64,000 nt of DNA from Nymphaea colorata (taxonomy: Eukaryota; Streptophyta; Magnoliopsida; Nymphaeales; Nymphaeaceae). Below are positions 49,837-60,162 of this stretch, piece by piece. The notes under the pieces were generated by a model that was not told where the DNA came from, did not search any database, and saw only the letters and a list, made by a program, of their open reading frames with translations. A program made the translations under genes and the position numbers. Positions within the stretch are counted from its first letter, which is position 1. Each line of letters starts with the position of its first letter. The stretch covers positions 62,001 to 126,000 of the forward strand of contig NC_045148.1 of assembly GCF_008831285.2 (NCBI RefSeq). Reading direction: 5' to 3'.

Positions 49837-50709
49837 GATCAAAAGTTAGTACCATGTATCATGAAGATAATAAAAAATGTTGTATTCTGATATTGGCATG
49901 ATGTGGCCATATGCCAATGACATGGGTTGAAGTTATTTTCTTGGTCCTCCCAAATGCCTTCACGTGAAAAGAAATTGTGCCTTTAACTTTTTCTTTTTCA
50001 AAGGGCGAAATTTGTACCAGTCCTTTTATCTCGTGTTGTTTGATTTCAACGACTGAATGCTCACATTTTTTCCACTTTCAAACATATTCACCGTCGGAAT
50101 GTCAATCTTGTGACATCTGGATCTCAGTTTGTCTCTCCCAAAGTCAAAGCCCCATTAATGTAGTGGGGTTGTTGAGGGTCGGGCCAACATTTTATTTTTC
50201 ATATTTCCTGTTGTTTTTGACTTTGAGAGTGTTTCCTACCTCACATTTCCTTTTACATTTTTTCATTCTGCGGCTCTTCATAAAACCTAGTTTTTTTTTT
50301 TTTTTGAATAACTTGAGAGATGTCAGATTTTTTAGTTTCGTTTACAAAACCAGCTTAAAAACCCGAATTTGATGGCTCCCAAACCATCTAAAATCCCGAT
50401 TTGGAAAATAAAATTAAGTTTTGGATGTAAAAATGATCTTCCTTCAAAAGTATCCAAGGGGCAGAGGGAGCCATAAGAAAAACGTCAATGTTTTTGCACT
50501 TATATGTTACGGGACGTGATAAAGGCTTCACAGCTGTGAAGGGTGACCCATTTTTTTAAAAGATAAAGAACACAACCCAAGGTTCCTCCCTTTTTTATGA
50601 TGGACGTAACCCCAAGCCAAGTGGGTCGCCGTCGTTTGCCAAAATACTGAGAGTCCACCGTTTGATAGCGACCGAATGCTTATCTTTTTATTACAACCGG
50701 CCGCGACAT

Positions 50710-50862
50710 GTCAACGATAATCGATATATATAAGACCTAACCAAGTCAACCAATATCAGCTGATCGTTGACATCTAATACCAATCAAGCAGCCTCCTGTC
50801 GGTCAACCTTGTCCTGTTTCCACTTAACCACTTAAGCCATTTAGGTCAATGTCTCGTTTGAC
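50710..50862. promoter_or_regulatory. Cluster of six W-box cores upstream of the PAN-lectin gene
   Basis: TTGAC or its complement GTCAA occurs at 50710-50714, 50745-50749, 50767-50771, 50802-50806, 50845-50849 and 50858-50862, six times in 153 bp, ending about 378 bases before the start codon. TTGAC is the core bound by WRKY factors, usually with a following C or T, and clusters are typical of defence-induced promoters. Binding itself is inferred. Confidence 0.5.
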
Positions 50863-51239
50863 TTTTTTCTAGACCCAACTCCAGTGGGGGTTTGATAATC
50901 AGATGTGGCCGATGAACAAAATGAATAACGTAAATCTTATTCATACTATTACTTACTAAAGAATATGTGATTTGTAATTTGAACTCCTTCAACTCATGAA
51001 ATCAGAAACCTAACAAACCCCTTTTTAGAACCTTGAACTGACTATTTAGATGCAAAATAATTATGCCTAAACAATTATAGATCCAACAACCAACGACAAA
51101 TTCAATCCAAAATAATAATAAACAACGAGATGGATTCCTGAAGTCTCCACGATAGCGTTAGAAGTTCCGTTCTACCCTTTTCCGCATTCTTATATCCTCC
51201 ACCACTTTCCTTCAACCCTTCACTCTCACCCACTCGAAA

Positions 51240-54200
51240 ATGAGAACTGCGTCGATGCAAGGGCCGGTCGCCCTCGGCTTCCTCTCCCTCCTCTTCCTCC
51301 TTCCTCCGCCGGCGACCTCCCAGCTCAGCCGCGGATTCTCGGCCACTCCCGATCCCGCGGTAGAAACCTACCAGCAGCTTCTCGACGGCGGTGAGTTCAC
51401 CTTGGGGTTCCGGCGAGTACGCGGCTCCCTCCTCGTCCTCGCCATCGTCCACTCCGGCGACAACCTCACCCACACGCCGGTCTGGACGGCCAACCCATCT
51501 CGACCCGCCAGGTGGGCCCCTACCACCGAGCTCTCCTTCAACGGTACCCTCACCCTCACCGATTCTGGCACCGTCATCTGGTCAACGTCCGGTCGGGCCG
51601 GCGACATGGTCCTGTTCCAGCGCATGGCCAATCTCCAGGTGGTCAAGGGAGACATCGACGAGGGCCGCGTATGGCAGAGCTACGACTATCCGACGGACAC
51701 GATCGTGGAGGGGCAGAATCTCACGGCCGGGACGCCGCTGGTGTCGTCGGCCTCGGGGACGACCTGTCCCCGGGCGCCTACTCGATGCGGCTGGACCTCG
51801 CCGGTTTCGGGCTGTACGCCGACTTTGGGGGCGGGGCCCGCCTGCAGCAGTACTGGAGGAGGGAGGCCATGCAGGAGAAGGCTGTGGTGCGGCCGGACGG
51901 CGGCCCCGTCTACGCGCAGGTGAGCGTCAACGGCTTCCTGGGTATGTACCAGAACGGCTCCCCGCCGCTCGACGTGCTCTCCTTTGACAGCTTCCAGCGC
52001 CGCACCGGCACCCGCATTCTCCGTCTCGAGCCGGACGGCAATCTCAAGGCGTACTACTGGAACGTGACCAGGTGGGTGCCCGACTTCAAGGCGATCTTGG
52101 ACCCCTGCGAGCTGCCGGCCGCCTGTGGCCAGATGGGACTGTGCCAGCCCGGAGGGACCTGCCGGTGCCTCGACTCAACGGCTGACGGTGGCGACACGGG
52201 TTCGAAAGGTAAGCGGCACCTGAACTGCCTCTTTGCTTTTAATTGAAAATAACCGCTTACACAACATGGTTGGTCGTGGATCCGTGGCTTGAATCTTCGT
52301 CTAGGACGCGCTTGGATGGGGGGAAACGAATTTTTAAGATACAATCTTGTGATACTTTATCCCAACTTTCCAAGATCCATTTGATGCAAAAGAAAGATAA
52401 TTCAGATTTTAATCTGCGCGAGAAATCAGATATCAGTCGAGTTACACACTGCCCAGCAAACCAAAACGTAGAAGCTGTATGAGATTCGTTGCCTTATCTA
52501 TGGACGACATAAGGAACGATTCATTTTCGTTATTCTTTTGTTGCAGAAAAGGAAAGTCACTTGTTTATCTTTAAACCGGTTAGTATGATTGGTGCCGCAG
52601 ACAGAGCTTGTGTTTTTTTCTTCCCTGACATCTGCAGAAAGTCTGCTAAAATTAAACTTTTTTCTCTAAACTCGAGCACATTCAGCCAAGCTACTCAATT
52701 AGTGAACTCGTCGGGTAGTCCTTTGTATCATTAACTAGATTTTAGTTTCACTAAAAACTGAAGCCACGCACTCCGGTAGCGACTTCCCAACCACGACAAC
52801 ATCGCTGCTTCTTTATTCATTTTAATGCGGGAACAAGACGTCTGCCATGAAAGAAAGTTTAGCATTTGCCACTACTGGCTGTTTCCATTTGTTGGATAAA
52901 CAGATAAAGTTAGGTATCATGATAAGGGGCCCAATTGGAGCATTCTCTCGGTTTCATGACATTTTTATAATCTTCGATTCCTTACCAGCCGGGGATTTCA
53001 CGGCAACCACTTTGGTTGCCGTGATTTTTTATGAGAACAAAACTCATTGACAGGGCACCAATAGGATAGAGCCAAAGAGCAAGGAGTTCAGGTCCCCCAC
53101 ATGGTAACTTAGTCCATGCTCTGACCACTAACCCTGCAATTTTTTGTCTTTGGTGGCTCGAGTTGAGTGTCATCACTTTACTCTCTTTTTTCATGAAGTT
53201 ATAAATCGAACTGCTTTATTGTCAAGTAAGCCTAAAGTGCTCAAAAGGTTCAGGTTAGGTACAGAGACGAAAAGAGTGAAGCATATCAAAGATTAAATGG
53301 GGACCAAGGTGTCAGTCAGATTAGGTCTTGATAATTCCACTTTCTAGTGTCGGTCACTAAGCCACTTTCCGATAGTGGTGTAACATCAGCTTTCTAATAT
53401 TGTGTGTGTGTTCATTTCTTAGTCAGAGTAGCTAAATGCTGTAACCAAATCTGGATAGCACTTGGGCTTGAATTTGATATTCGTCATGTCAAATTTGACA
53501 TATGAATGGGAGTCTGGATTTGAAAATTTTGGATTCACGGATATGCCTGGAACATGTGCATCTGAGTAGGCAGATACATATATATGACAAACTTTCTGAA
53601 GTATTGTCTCCATTATTAAGTACATAAAGCAAGATACAGTGACTCAATGGCTGTCATGGGATGGATCCAGACGGATCCCAGCCACCATATGAGCATTGGC
53701 TATCTCCTGCTTTTGACATCTGCAGCTCTTTTTGTCCTTTTTCTTTATGAAATCTTATCCTTCTGGTCATGAACAGGGATGTGAATCTGTCGATCCGTAT
53801 GTGAATAGGTCGATAAGATCCAATTACAGACCCAAAACTAGATGCATTTATAAGTCAGGTCCGTAAGACAAAAAGGACCCAAATAAGCATTGGACTTGGA
53901 TACACTAAGTGATTCAAGAATCCGAATCTGAGTTCAAGTCTAAATTTTGATAAAAATCTAAACCCTTCATGAGTCGAACCAACTTGATCTCCACTCGAAC
54001 TCACATTTAAATTTATACTTATAAGAACTCGACTTGTTTAAACTCAACTTGACTCGACAATGACCGTTCATCCTAATTGAATTAGTTAAAGTTAACAAAC
54101 TACAAGAGTTAAAGTAAACAAGACAGGTTAATAGAATGAGTTAAACGAGTTATCCTCTGGGATTTGGCATTTGGTTTGATTTCAAAAGTTAATTTAAATG

Positions 54201-54803
54201 GTCAAAAGTAGAAGATTTGGAACGGTTCATTAATAACAAAAAATCAAAAGCTAAATTCCTGAGCCTTCTTTCCATCTGAGTGCAGGGCCAGCAATGTGCG
54301 GACCGGCGGCGCCGGCAGGTACGGCGAAGGAAGGGTCGTGCCGGTTGAAGGTGACGGAGCTGCGGACCAGCGGCGTCGACGTCCCGTACGAGGAGCTGAT
54401 GGTTTTCGAGAAGATGGCGTCGCTGGGCTCGTGCGAGGCGTCGTGCGCCAAGAACTGCAGCTGCTGGGCCGCCATCTACAACAACGTCTCCGGGGCGTGC
54501 TACCGCCTCGACTACCCCGTCCAGACCCTCCTTCAGGTTCCCGACGGCAGGAAGTCCGCCTACGTCAAGGTGGTGGATCCCCCTCGAGTGATGTTCAGAA
54601 GGAAGTCGTGGGCCGCCGCAGAATTGGCGGTGGTGGTGATCGGCTGCGCCGTGCTAGTGGTCGTCCTGGCCGCCATCGGCCACATGTGGTGGTTGTCGAG
54701 GAGGAGAAAGTACGGCGGGTCGCTCAGCGAAGGCTTGGCGCCCGGCCCGTACCGTGATCTCGACGAGAGCTCCGGTGGGTCAGTCGAGCTATCCAAGGCT
54801 TAG
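51240..54803 (+). CDS. PAN/B-lectin domain membrane protein (At5g03700-like), frameshifted as read
   Basis: Cell-surface lectin-like protein without a kinase, resembling Arabidopsis At5g03700; its ligand is unknown. Exon 1 is 51240-52208 and exon 2 is 54286-54803, with a 2.1-kb GT-AG intron that splits a glycine codon. Residues 1-27 form a signal peptide (ALGFLSLLFLLPPPATSQ). A B-lectin region covers about 40-180 (GEFTLGF, PVWTANPSRP, WQSYDYPTDTI). An EGF-like part is near 288-312 (ELPAACGQMGLC), a PAN/apple domain at about 342-421 (CEASCAKNCSCWAA), a membrane helix near 432-460, and a short basic tail (LSRRRKYGG) follows. Length would be about 495 residues, normal for the family. Near 51755-51760 the frame changes by one base in a run of four G: before it the frame starting at 51240 codes, after it the frame two bases on codes. 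This is either a sequencing error in the run or a recent disabling mutation; everything else looks intact. Confidence 0.88.
52209..54285 (+). other. Intron of the PAN-lectin gene
   Basis: The donor GTAAGC follows TTCGAAAG, and the acceptor TGCAG precedes GGCCAGCA. The 2077-bp intron is AT-rich against very GC-rich exons and holds the SINE-like insert described separately. No other gene seen inside. Confidence 0.85.
52998..53150 (-). mobile_element. SINE-like element with perfect hairpin in the PAN-lectin intron
   Basis: On the minus strand GGTTAGTGGTCAGAGCATGG (about 53113-53132) resembles a tRNA A box. About 30 bases later GGGGGACCTGAACTCC resembles a B box. Together they suggest a tRNA-derived SINE head. 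Downstream lies a perfect 12-bp inverted repeat with a 3-base loop, TCACGGCAACCA and its complement, at 52998-53024. Direct repeats at the ends were not found, so the exact borders and class are uncertain. Confidence 0.4.
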
Positions 54804-57489
54804 ACACAAAAAAAGGGTAGGTCGGTAGAATTTTACCTGATTAAGCGGGTCAGGTTTGAAGAGCTCTAAGTTGAAGAAGGCCAAAAGGTCAACACTCAGA
54901 GAGTGCATCAAAGGCCAGTAATCGCTACAAACCAGGTTCTTCTCCTCCATTCTTGACTGCTTTCCCCTGCAGATGGTATTTGACAAGGAATCACCATCTG
55001 AAAAGGATCTGCAGAGTTTACCATCCACTCTCCAAGGGCATCAACAGCACTTGAAATGGAAGATTGAGTTTAAGAGTCAGAGGTTTGAGTTTCAACGGAG
55101 AATGGTGTGATATACAACCCCTACAAGGCATGCAGGGGTGCTTCATTAATTTTTGTTCGGTGCCATCTGTTCAGGCTGTGTTAATTTTGGTCAGTAGAAC
55201 GCCGGACACCGAATACTGATGCTCCTCCCTTTGATCTTATTAATAAAAGTGGTGTGTATATAAGAGATACATGTAACCAATTGGAAGTTAAGTTGAACAC
55301 GTTTACCCGTATAAGCAGGTACACACTCAAGAGATGGATAAGGTGCTTAAGAAAATTCACGTAGGGTGTGCCGGAAGTACCTCACCATGTGAATTAATTT
55401 AAGATCTTAAGATTTTAGTTTGTTAAGTTTTCAATAAGGATTTGAAATATCTTTACGTATATAACATGCAATAATTAATAGCATAAACATATAAGAAAGT
55501 CCCATTTTGATGTCCATGGATCTCATCTCTTACTCTTTTAAATGGCTGACTTTACATCCATGGATTCGAGATACAATATGTTAAGTTCATAGTTACTAAA
55601 TTTATATTCTGTTAGAACTATGTATGCATTTAAGGTGGGTTCCTTACTAAGCCTGACCTTCATTCTAAGTAATCTAACCCGTCCATGAAAAGCCGGATAT
55701 GGTAGAGTTATCAAATGGCAGTATAGTTCCTTATGAGGTCTTTTGGCAGCATAGACACCTTTGATATAGATTCATGTAGCAATAGTTCCTGTGTTCCATG
55801 AATGTGCCTTAATTTTTGAAGTATAACAGATTCATGAGACACTCACAAAGTGTCATATCCCTATGCAAAAAGATCAATAAGTGTTTAAAAAAAAGTGGCC
55901 AAGACTTAATGTCTTGGCAAGATAGTGGATTTACAAGAAAAGGCCAGGTCACATGCAAAAATCTGTCATCTTAGTGATCTGCAATTTTTCTTTCAACCAA
56001 ATAACTTTTAATACATCTGAGTTTTACCAAGCAGTCCTGTGACATCAAATAAGCGGAACTTCTTAGCTCAGTTTGCTTAAGCTCAACATAGGAAATCGTT
56101 TGCCAACGGATTACGAAATTCTCTTTATTCTGAACAGCGTTGTAATGGTATTTTCCCCTTTTTTAGCAAAATCGATGTAACTTAACAAAATTTTCTTATG
56201 ATTGGCCTGGACTAAATTTTCAAATACGTACCTTTTACATTCTAAACGTGCACGAGTGCATGCATTGCATAGTTTACTTAAGAGATTTACCAACAAAAGT
56301 AACATATATTTTTTTTGTTTGTCCAACCATATAAAGGCAATTTGATTACATAATTTTGGTAGAAAACAGGCGTTGAGTTTGTAATTTTTGTGTAAACCTG
56401 TATATCTTGATACCTTACAAAGTCAATACACTAGAATCTGTTGTTTTCTTTATTAACTAACTTTATTGATATTATCTAACTGCGTCATTTTTCTGGAGGA
56501 CTAAGTGGTCTATCTTGTAAATTTTTAAGTCGAAAGGACACCATCCGAGAAATAATTCGCACAAAAAGCCATGCAGAATGTGTGCACAAGTTCTGGATTA
56601 GTGGCGGAGACAAGAATTTATGGTGTGATGACATGCCAAGCCGGTCCATGTAGGTTTGTACATAAAGTTCTTATTGCAGAACACATAGAACACCACACAA
56701 CCTAATGAGGTTCAATCTTCTTATCCCTAGCCAGCAAATTGTTAGGAAGTTTTAAGCCTTCTACATTCAGGGTTTCCGAAAATGTTCCCATTCTTGGATT
56801 TTTTTTAATTTGTTTTATTCCTTATTCTATGGCTGATAAAAAGGTACCAAACAGGCTTGCATTGGAAAAAAATGTTTTAAGTTCAAAATTATATTACTTA
56901 TCCCCCAAATAGTGTATTCTTTGGATAATAAAAGGATGCTAATAAAAAGGATGCGTCAGTAATGAGTCTTGTTTTCGGTAGACAACTTATTCCCACTTGG
57001 AGGCGCTTGGCAACATGGCTGTTATATAAACCAATCCCAAATTAAGGTAGATTTAAGAAAAAGATTGTGTTCTAGTGTTTCATGAATCTATGTTAACTTC
57101 TAGGGCAGATCCTATAACCAAATGCTCCTACTGTTCGTGCTAAGCTTGGACTTGCTGCATTCTTAGCTCATCACTACAACTAGCCGAACTTGATGGCCCT
57201 TTTGATTAGTCTATTCATTCAATTTATAAACACAATTAAAATCTTTGCCACCAAGTTGTTTTACTTCTATTAAATTATTTTTTTGGTCAATGATGAGAAG
57301 AATAACGCATCTTTTCAATTTAGATCCATATTTTGCTGTTTAAAAAATTAGTCATTTGCCAATATGAGATTCTCATATCTCGTAGCATGGACCTTGAAGA
57401 TTTGAACCCATTTCCCCCCTTCTTGAGCTCATCTGACGCTCTCTCCTTCTCTGGATGTGCTTCGTTGTCCAACCACGAACTTCTACCAT
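54804..57489. other. 3' flank of the PAN-lectin gene and intergenic DNA
   Basis: AATAAA at 55242-55247, about 440 bases after the stop, is a candidate poly(A) signal. Beyond it the DNA is AT-rich with no gene recognised. Pieces of the GAGGCAGATT-type repeat family occur at about 55765-55840 and 57030-57115. Confidence 0.5.
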
Positions 57490-58990
57490 TGTAACGCTCT
57501 GACTGCTTGTTTCTTCGCTCTTTGTGCCACTATTGCTTCTCCTTTTTCTTGTTTTCCCTTCCCTACCGTCGAGATTCCATGGTAACCCTTGAGGCGTTGG
57601 AAGTTTTTTGGCTTCTCCGTTGTGGCCGTCTTTTTCTCTATCTAGAAGTTGGCATTAAACTCCAACTCCTTAAAACTATTCAGAAGCACTATTTGCTATG
57701 CTTCTACAGAAGGTTCGCAGAACTCTGTTGCATTGTGTATGTTTGAACTAGTTCCTTATTTACACTCCATCAGCACTGCTGAAGTTTCCCATTTTCCGTG
57801 ATCGATGCTATTAGATGTTGGAATCAGTAAGAATGTTGGCACATAGGAATCTGAAAGAGGGACCTTCCTTGTTACTAAGAAGAAGCAATCGACTCCGCCG
57901 ACTGAGCTCAATGCTATTTTTGGTGTTGGGATCGCGAGAATGTTGGCACAAAGGAACTGCAATTAGACGAGTATCTTGTCCGAAAAGGACATAGTTGTTT
58001 CATTAGAGTATTTCAAATTAGTGTATGCGACTAAATTCAAGCACACCATATGCACACCAAGGTAATGATGGAGAAGCTTGAATCAATGAAGGATGTAAAT
58101 GGTGTTCAATTACTATTGCAACAGATGAAATTAGAGGCTTTTCCTACTATGCAGATATATTTGTTAGCATTAAAAGGTTACCAGGAACTCGTGGAATCGG
58201 AATTAACTTTCAAGGTGTTCTACCGCGTTCAAGGTTTCGATGTTGAGAACTACCACAATCTTTCGAATGATGAATCCCATATACAGTAACATGAAAAACA
58301 CTGGAGTCTAGGTGATTATTGGTACGTATGAAATCCTCTTAAAAGGATTATGCGAAAACAACCACATAGATGCTACATACGAATTGCTCGATGAAATGTC
58401 TGAGAAGGGATGTAAACAAACCTGATAATGTGAGTCGCACAACAATGTTATCTACTATCTGCTGTCAAGGTGAATTTGCTAAGGCCACAAATGTTTTTGA
58501 TACAGTGCTCCTGTAAATGTCCCATCGGACCAATACTGAAAACTAAAAGCTACGATTTCTGGTGGATAAGATGGTGGGCAGCCTTGGATCACAGGCTAGT
58601 ATTAACACTTACATAAAAATTATGGATGTACTTTGTGAGATGGAAAATGCAAAGCTCTTTGCAGCCATTGTCCGCTGCTTGCTAATCAGGGACTGCAAAC
58701 CTAACATTATGATGTTCACTTCCTTGATGAAGGGTTTTTTCAAAGGCAAGCTTTATGATGCTAATTCAATATGGAATCAAATGCTAATAGAAGAATCTAA
58801 GACCAGTATATATAGTGTGCGTATATATAGTTGCACACAGTGCCATAAGACCATGATATATGACCTTTGTCTCAATGGGAAGATGCGTAAAGCTATGTGT
58901 TTCCAGTAAAATGGCAAAAAATGAGTACCTACCAAATGTCGGGAAGTACTGTATTTTCTTAGGTCATCTGGTAATTTGTTGGGTGATTTG
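57490..58990 (+). pseudogene. Broken P-class PPR protein pseudogene
   Basis: Pentatricopeptide repeats are readable in pieces: TYEILLKGLCENNHIDA and YELLDEMSEKGCK at 58320-58420, MLSTICCQGEFAKATNVF near 58445-58500, and NTYIKIMDVLCEMENAK with NIMMFTSLMKGFFKGKLYDA at 58600-58770. PPR proteins bind organelle RNA. The frame is lost near 58220, and stops follow at about 58310, 58425, 58515 and 58908. The part from 57490 to 58050 may be the decayed N-terminus, with a near-repeat around 57811 and 57920 containing GAATGTTGGCACA. No frame spans more than about 115 codons, so no full-length PPR protein can be made. The true 5' end is uncertain. Confidence 0.75.
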
Positions 58991-59756
58991 AAGATGTAGA
59001 ACATGATGATAGGCAAGTGGGTGGCATGCCCATATTGTTGATATCTTCCAAATGCTTGACTTATTGGAGTGATATCTTCCAAGTGCCCAAATTCTTAAAA
59101 TGGATCATACGAATGGAAGACCTTTTAAGAATGTTAAAAGTGCCTTTTTGTCTAGTAAATAGAAACAGTAATTTAGAAGTATTTATGTTTTCCATTCACG
59201 TATTTTTTTCTACGCATTCAATAACAAATATGGCTTACTTGAGCAAAGTCATGTTAGATAGCACCCCACATTACTCGACATATTTCTCATATTCACAGCC
59301 TTCCAAATTTTGATGTTTTGGGGGCTTCTATTTTCCAGCTGACCATAAAGCCAGTGTCCGTAGGTTGTCCTACGTACTCCTTTTTTTTTTCTATGAGAAA
59401 TTAAATCAACACTGGACACAGTTTTATTTGTGCTATTTCCAAATCATCTTTCAGCCTGCTTTTCGAAGGTTTGCCTTATCTTTTGTCAAATAACATGTCA
59501 ACATCAATGCGGTATGAAGCCAATTAGCAAGGAAATGCAGTCATTCGTGGTGATTCAGTTCTTGAATATGGGTGTTTATTTAGACAATGCTTTTGGAAAG
59601 ATGTCAGTATGGAAACCGGTAGTCATTCTAGTCGGAGCTGAGAAGAAGATAGTTTGGAGTCAACATGTTGCTAACTATGCTATGATTCATGAAACAGGGC
59701 GACTGAAGTTTTTGCTATCACATTATTGACATTCAATGCCTCGAATCTAGGTTTGC
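58991..59756. other. Intergenic DNA between PPR pseudogene and Copia element 2
   Basis: Short plus-strand frames at 59017-59313 and 59430-59729 are unidentified and may be further decayed host sequence. Nothing else recognised. Confidence 0.4.
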
Positions 59757-60144
59757 ATGTGTAAAAAGGAAGGAGCGACAGTGAGACGTATGTGGTTCTG
59801 CTGCAAAATTGCTCTATAATAAGAACAGAGCAGTAGATACAGATGATAAGAAGAAATAAAAGCAACACACCAAAAAAACAGAGAAGGCAGAGCTCTGATC
59901 AGTGAGATATCTGTTTCCCTCGTCTTCTTTATTACAAAAGAATTATAACCTATATATACAAGAGGTGGCCTTGGCAGCGAGGCAAACAACCTAACCAAAT
60001 GGCAAATTACAGAAAGACCTTCACAGGTCAACAGGGTTGTTACAACAAAAATATCAATTCTGATATTTTTACAATATGAGAAATTGAATTCAATGAGATA
60101 AAGAGGCTTCCAGAACCCTACGCACTCCAGGAGAGATGTTAACA
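59757..60144 (-). repeat. Probable 3' LTR of Copia element 2
   Basis: The inner border is firm: minus-strand TGTTAACATCTCTCC starts at 60144, directly after the polypurine tract. The outer border is a guess at TGTGTAAAAAGG (59757), giving CA at the LTR end; without the partner LTR this cannot be confirmed. A TATA-like run (TATATATACAAG on the plus strand) lies near 59952. Confidence 0.55.
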
Positions 60145-60162
60145 CTCCCCCTCAAACTGAGG
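60145..60162 (-). other. Polypurine tract of Copia element 2
   Basis: CTCAGTTTGAGGGGGAG on the minus strand abuts the LTR start at 60144, the expected position for second-strand priming. Confidence 0.85.

Noticed and set aside
51102-51473. Minus-strand frame of 123 codons
   Set aside because: Antisense to the start of the PAN-lectin gene, with low-complexity glutamate and glycine content.
51391-51987. Plus-strand frame of 198 codons rich in serine, proline and arginine
   Set aside because: Third-frame reading of the GC-rich PAN-lectin exon 1. The lectin motifs are in the other two frames.
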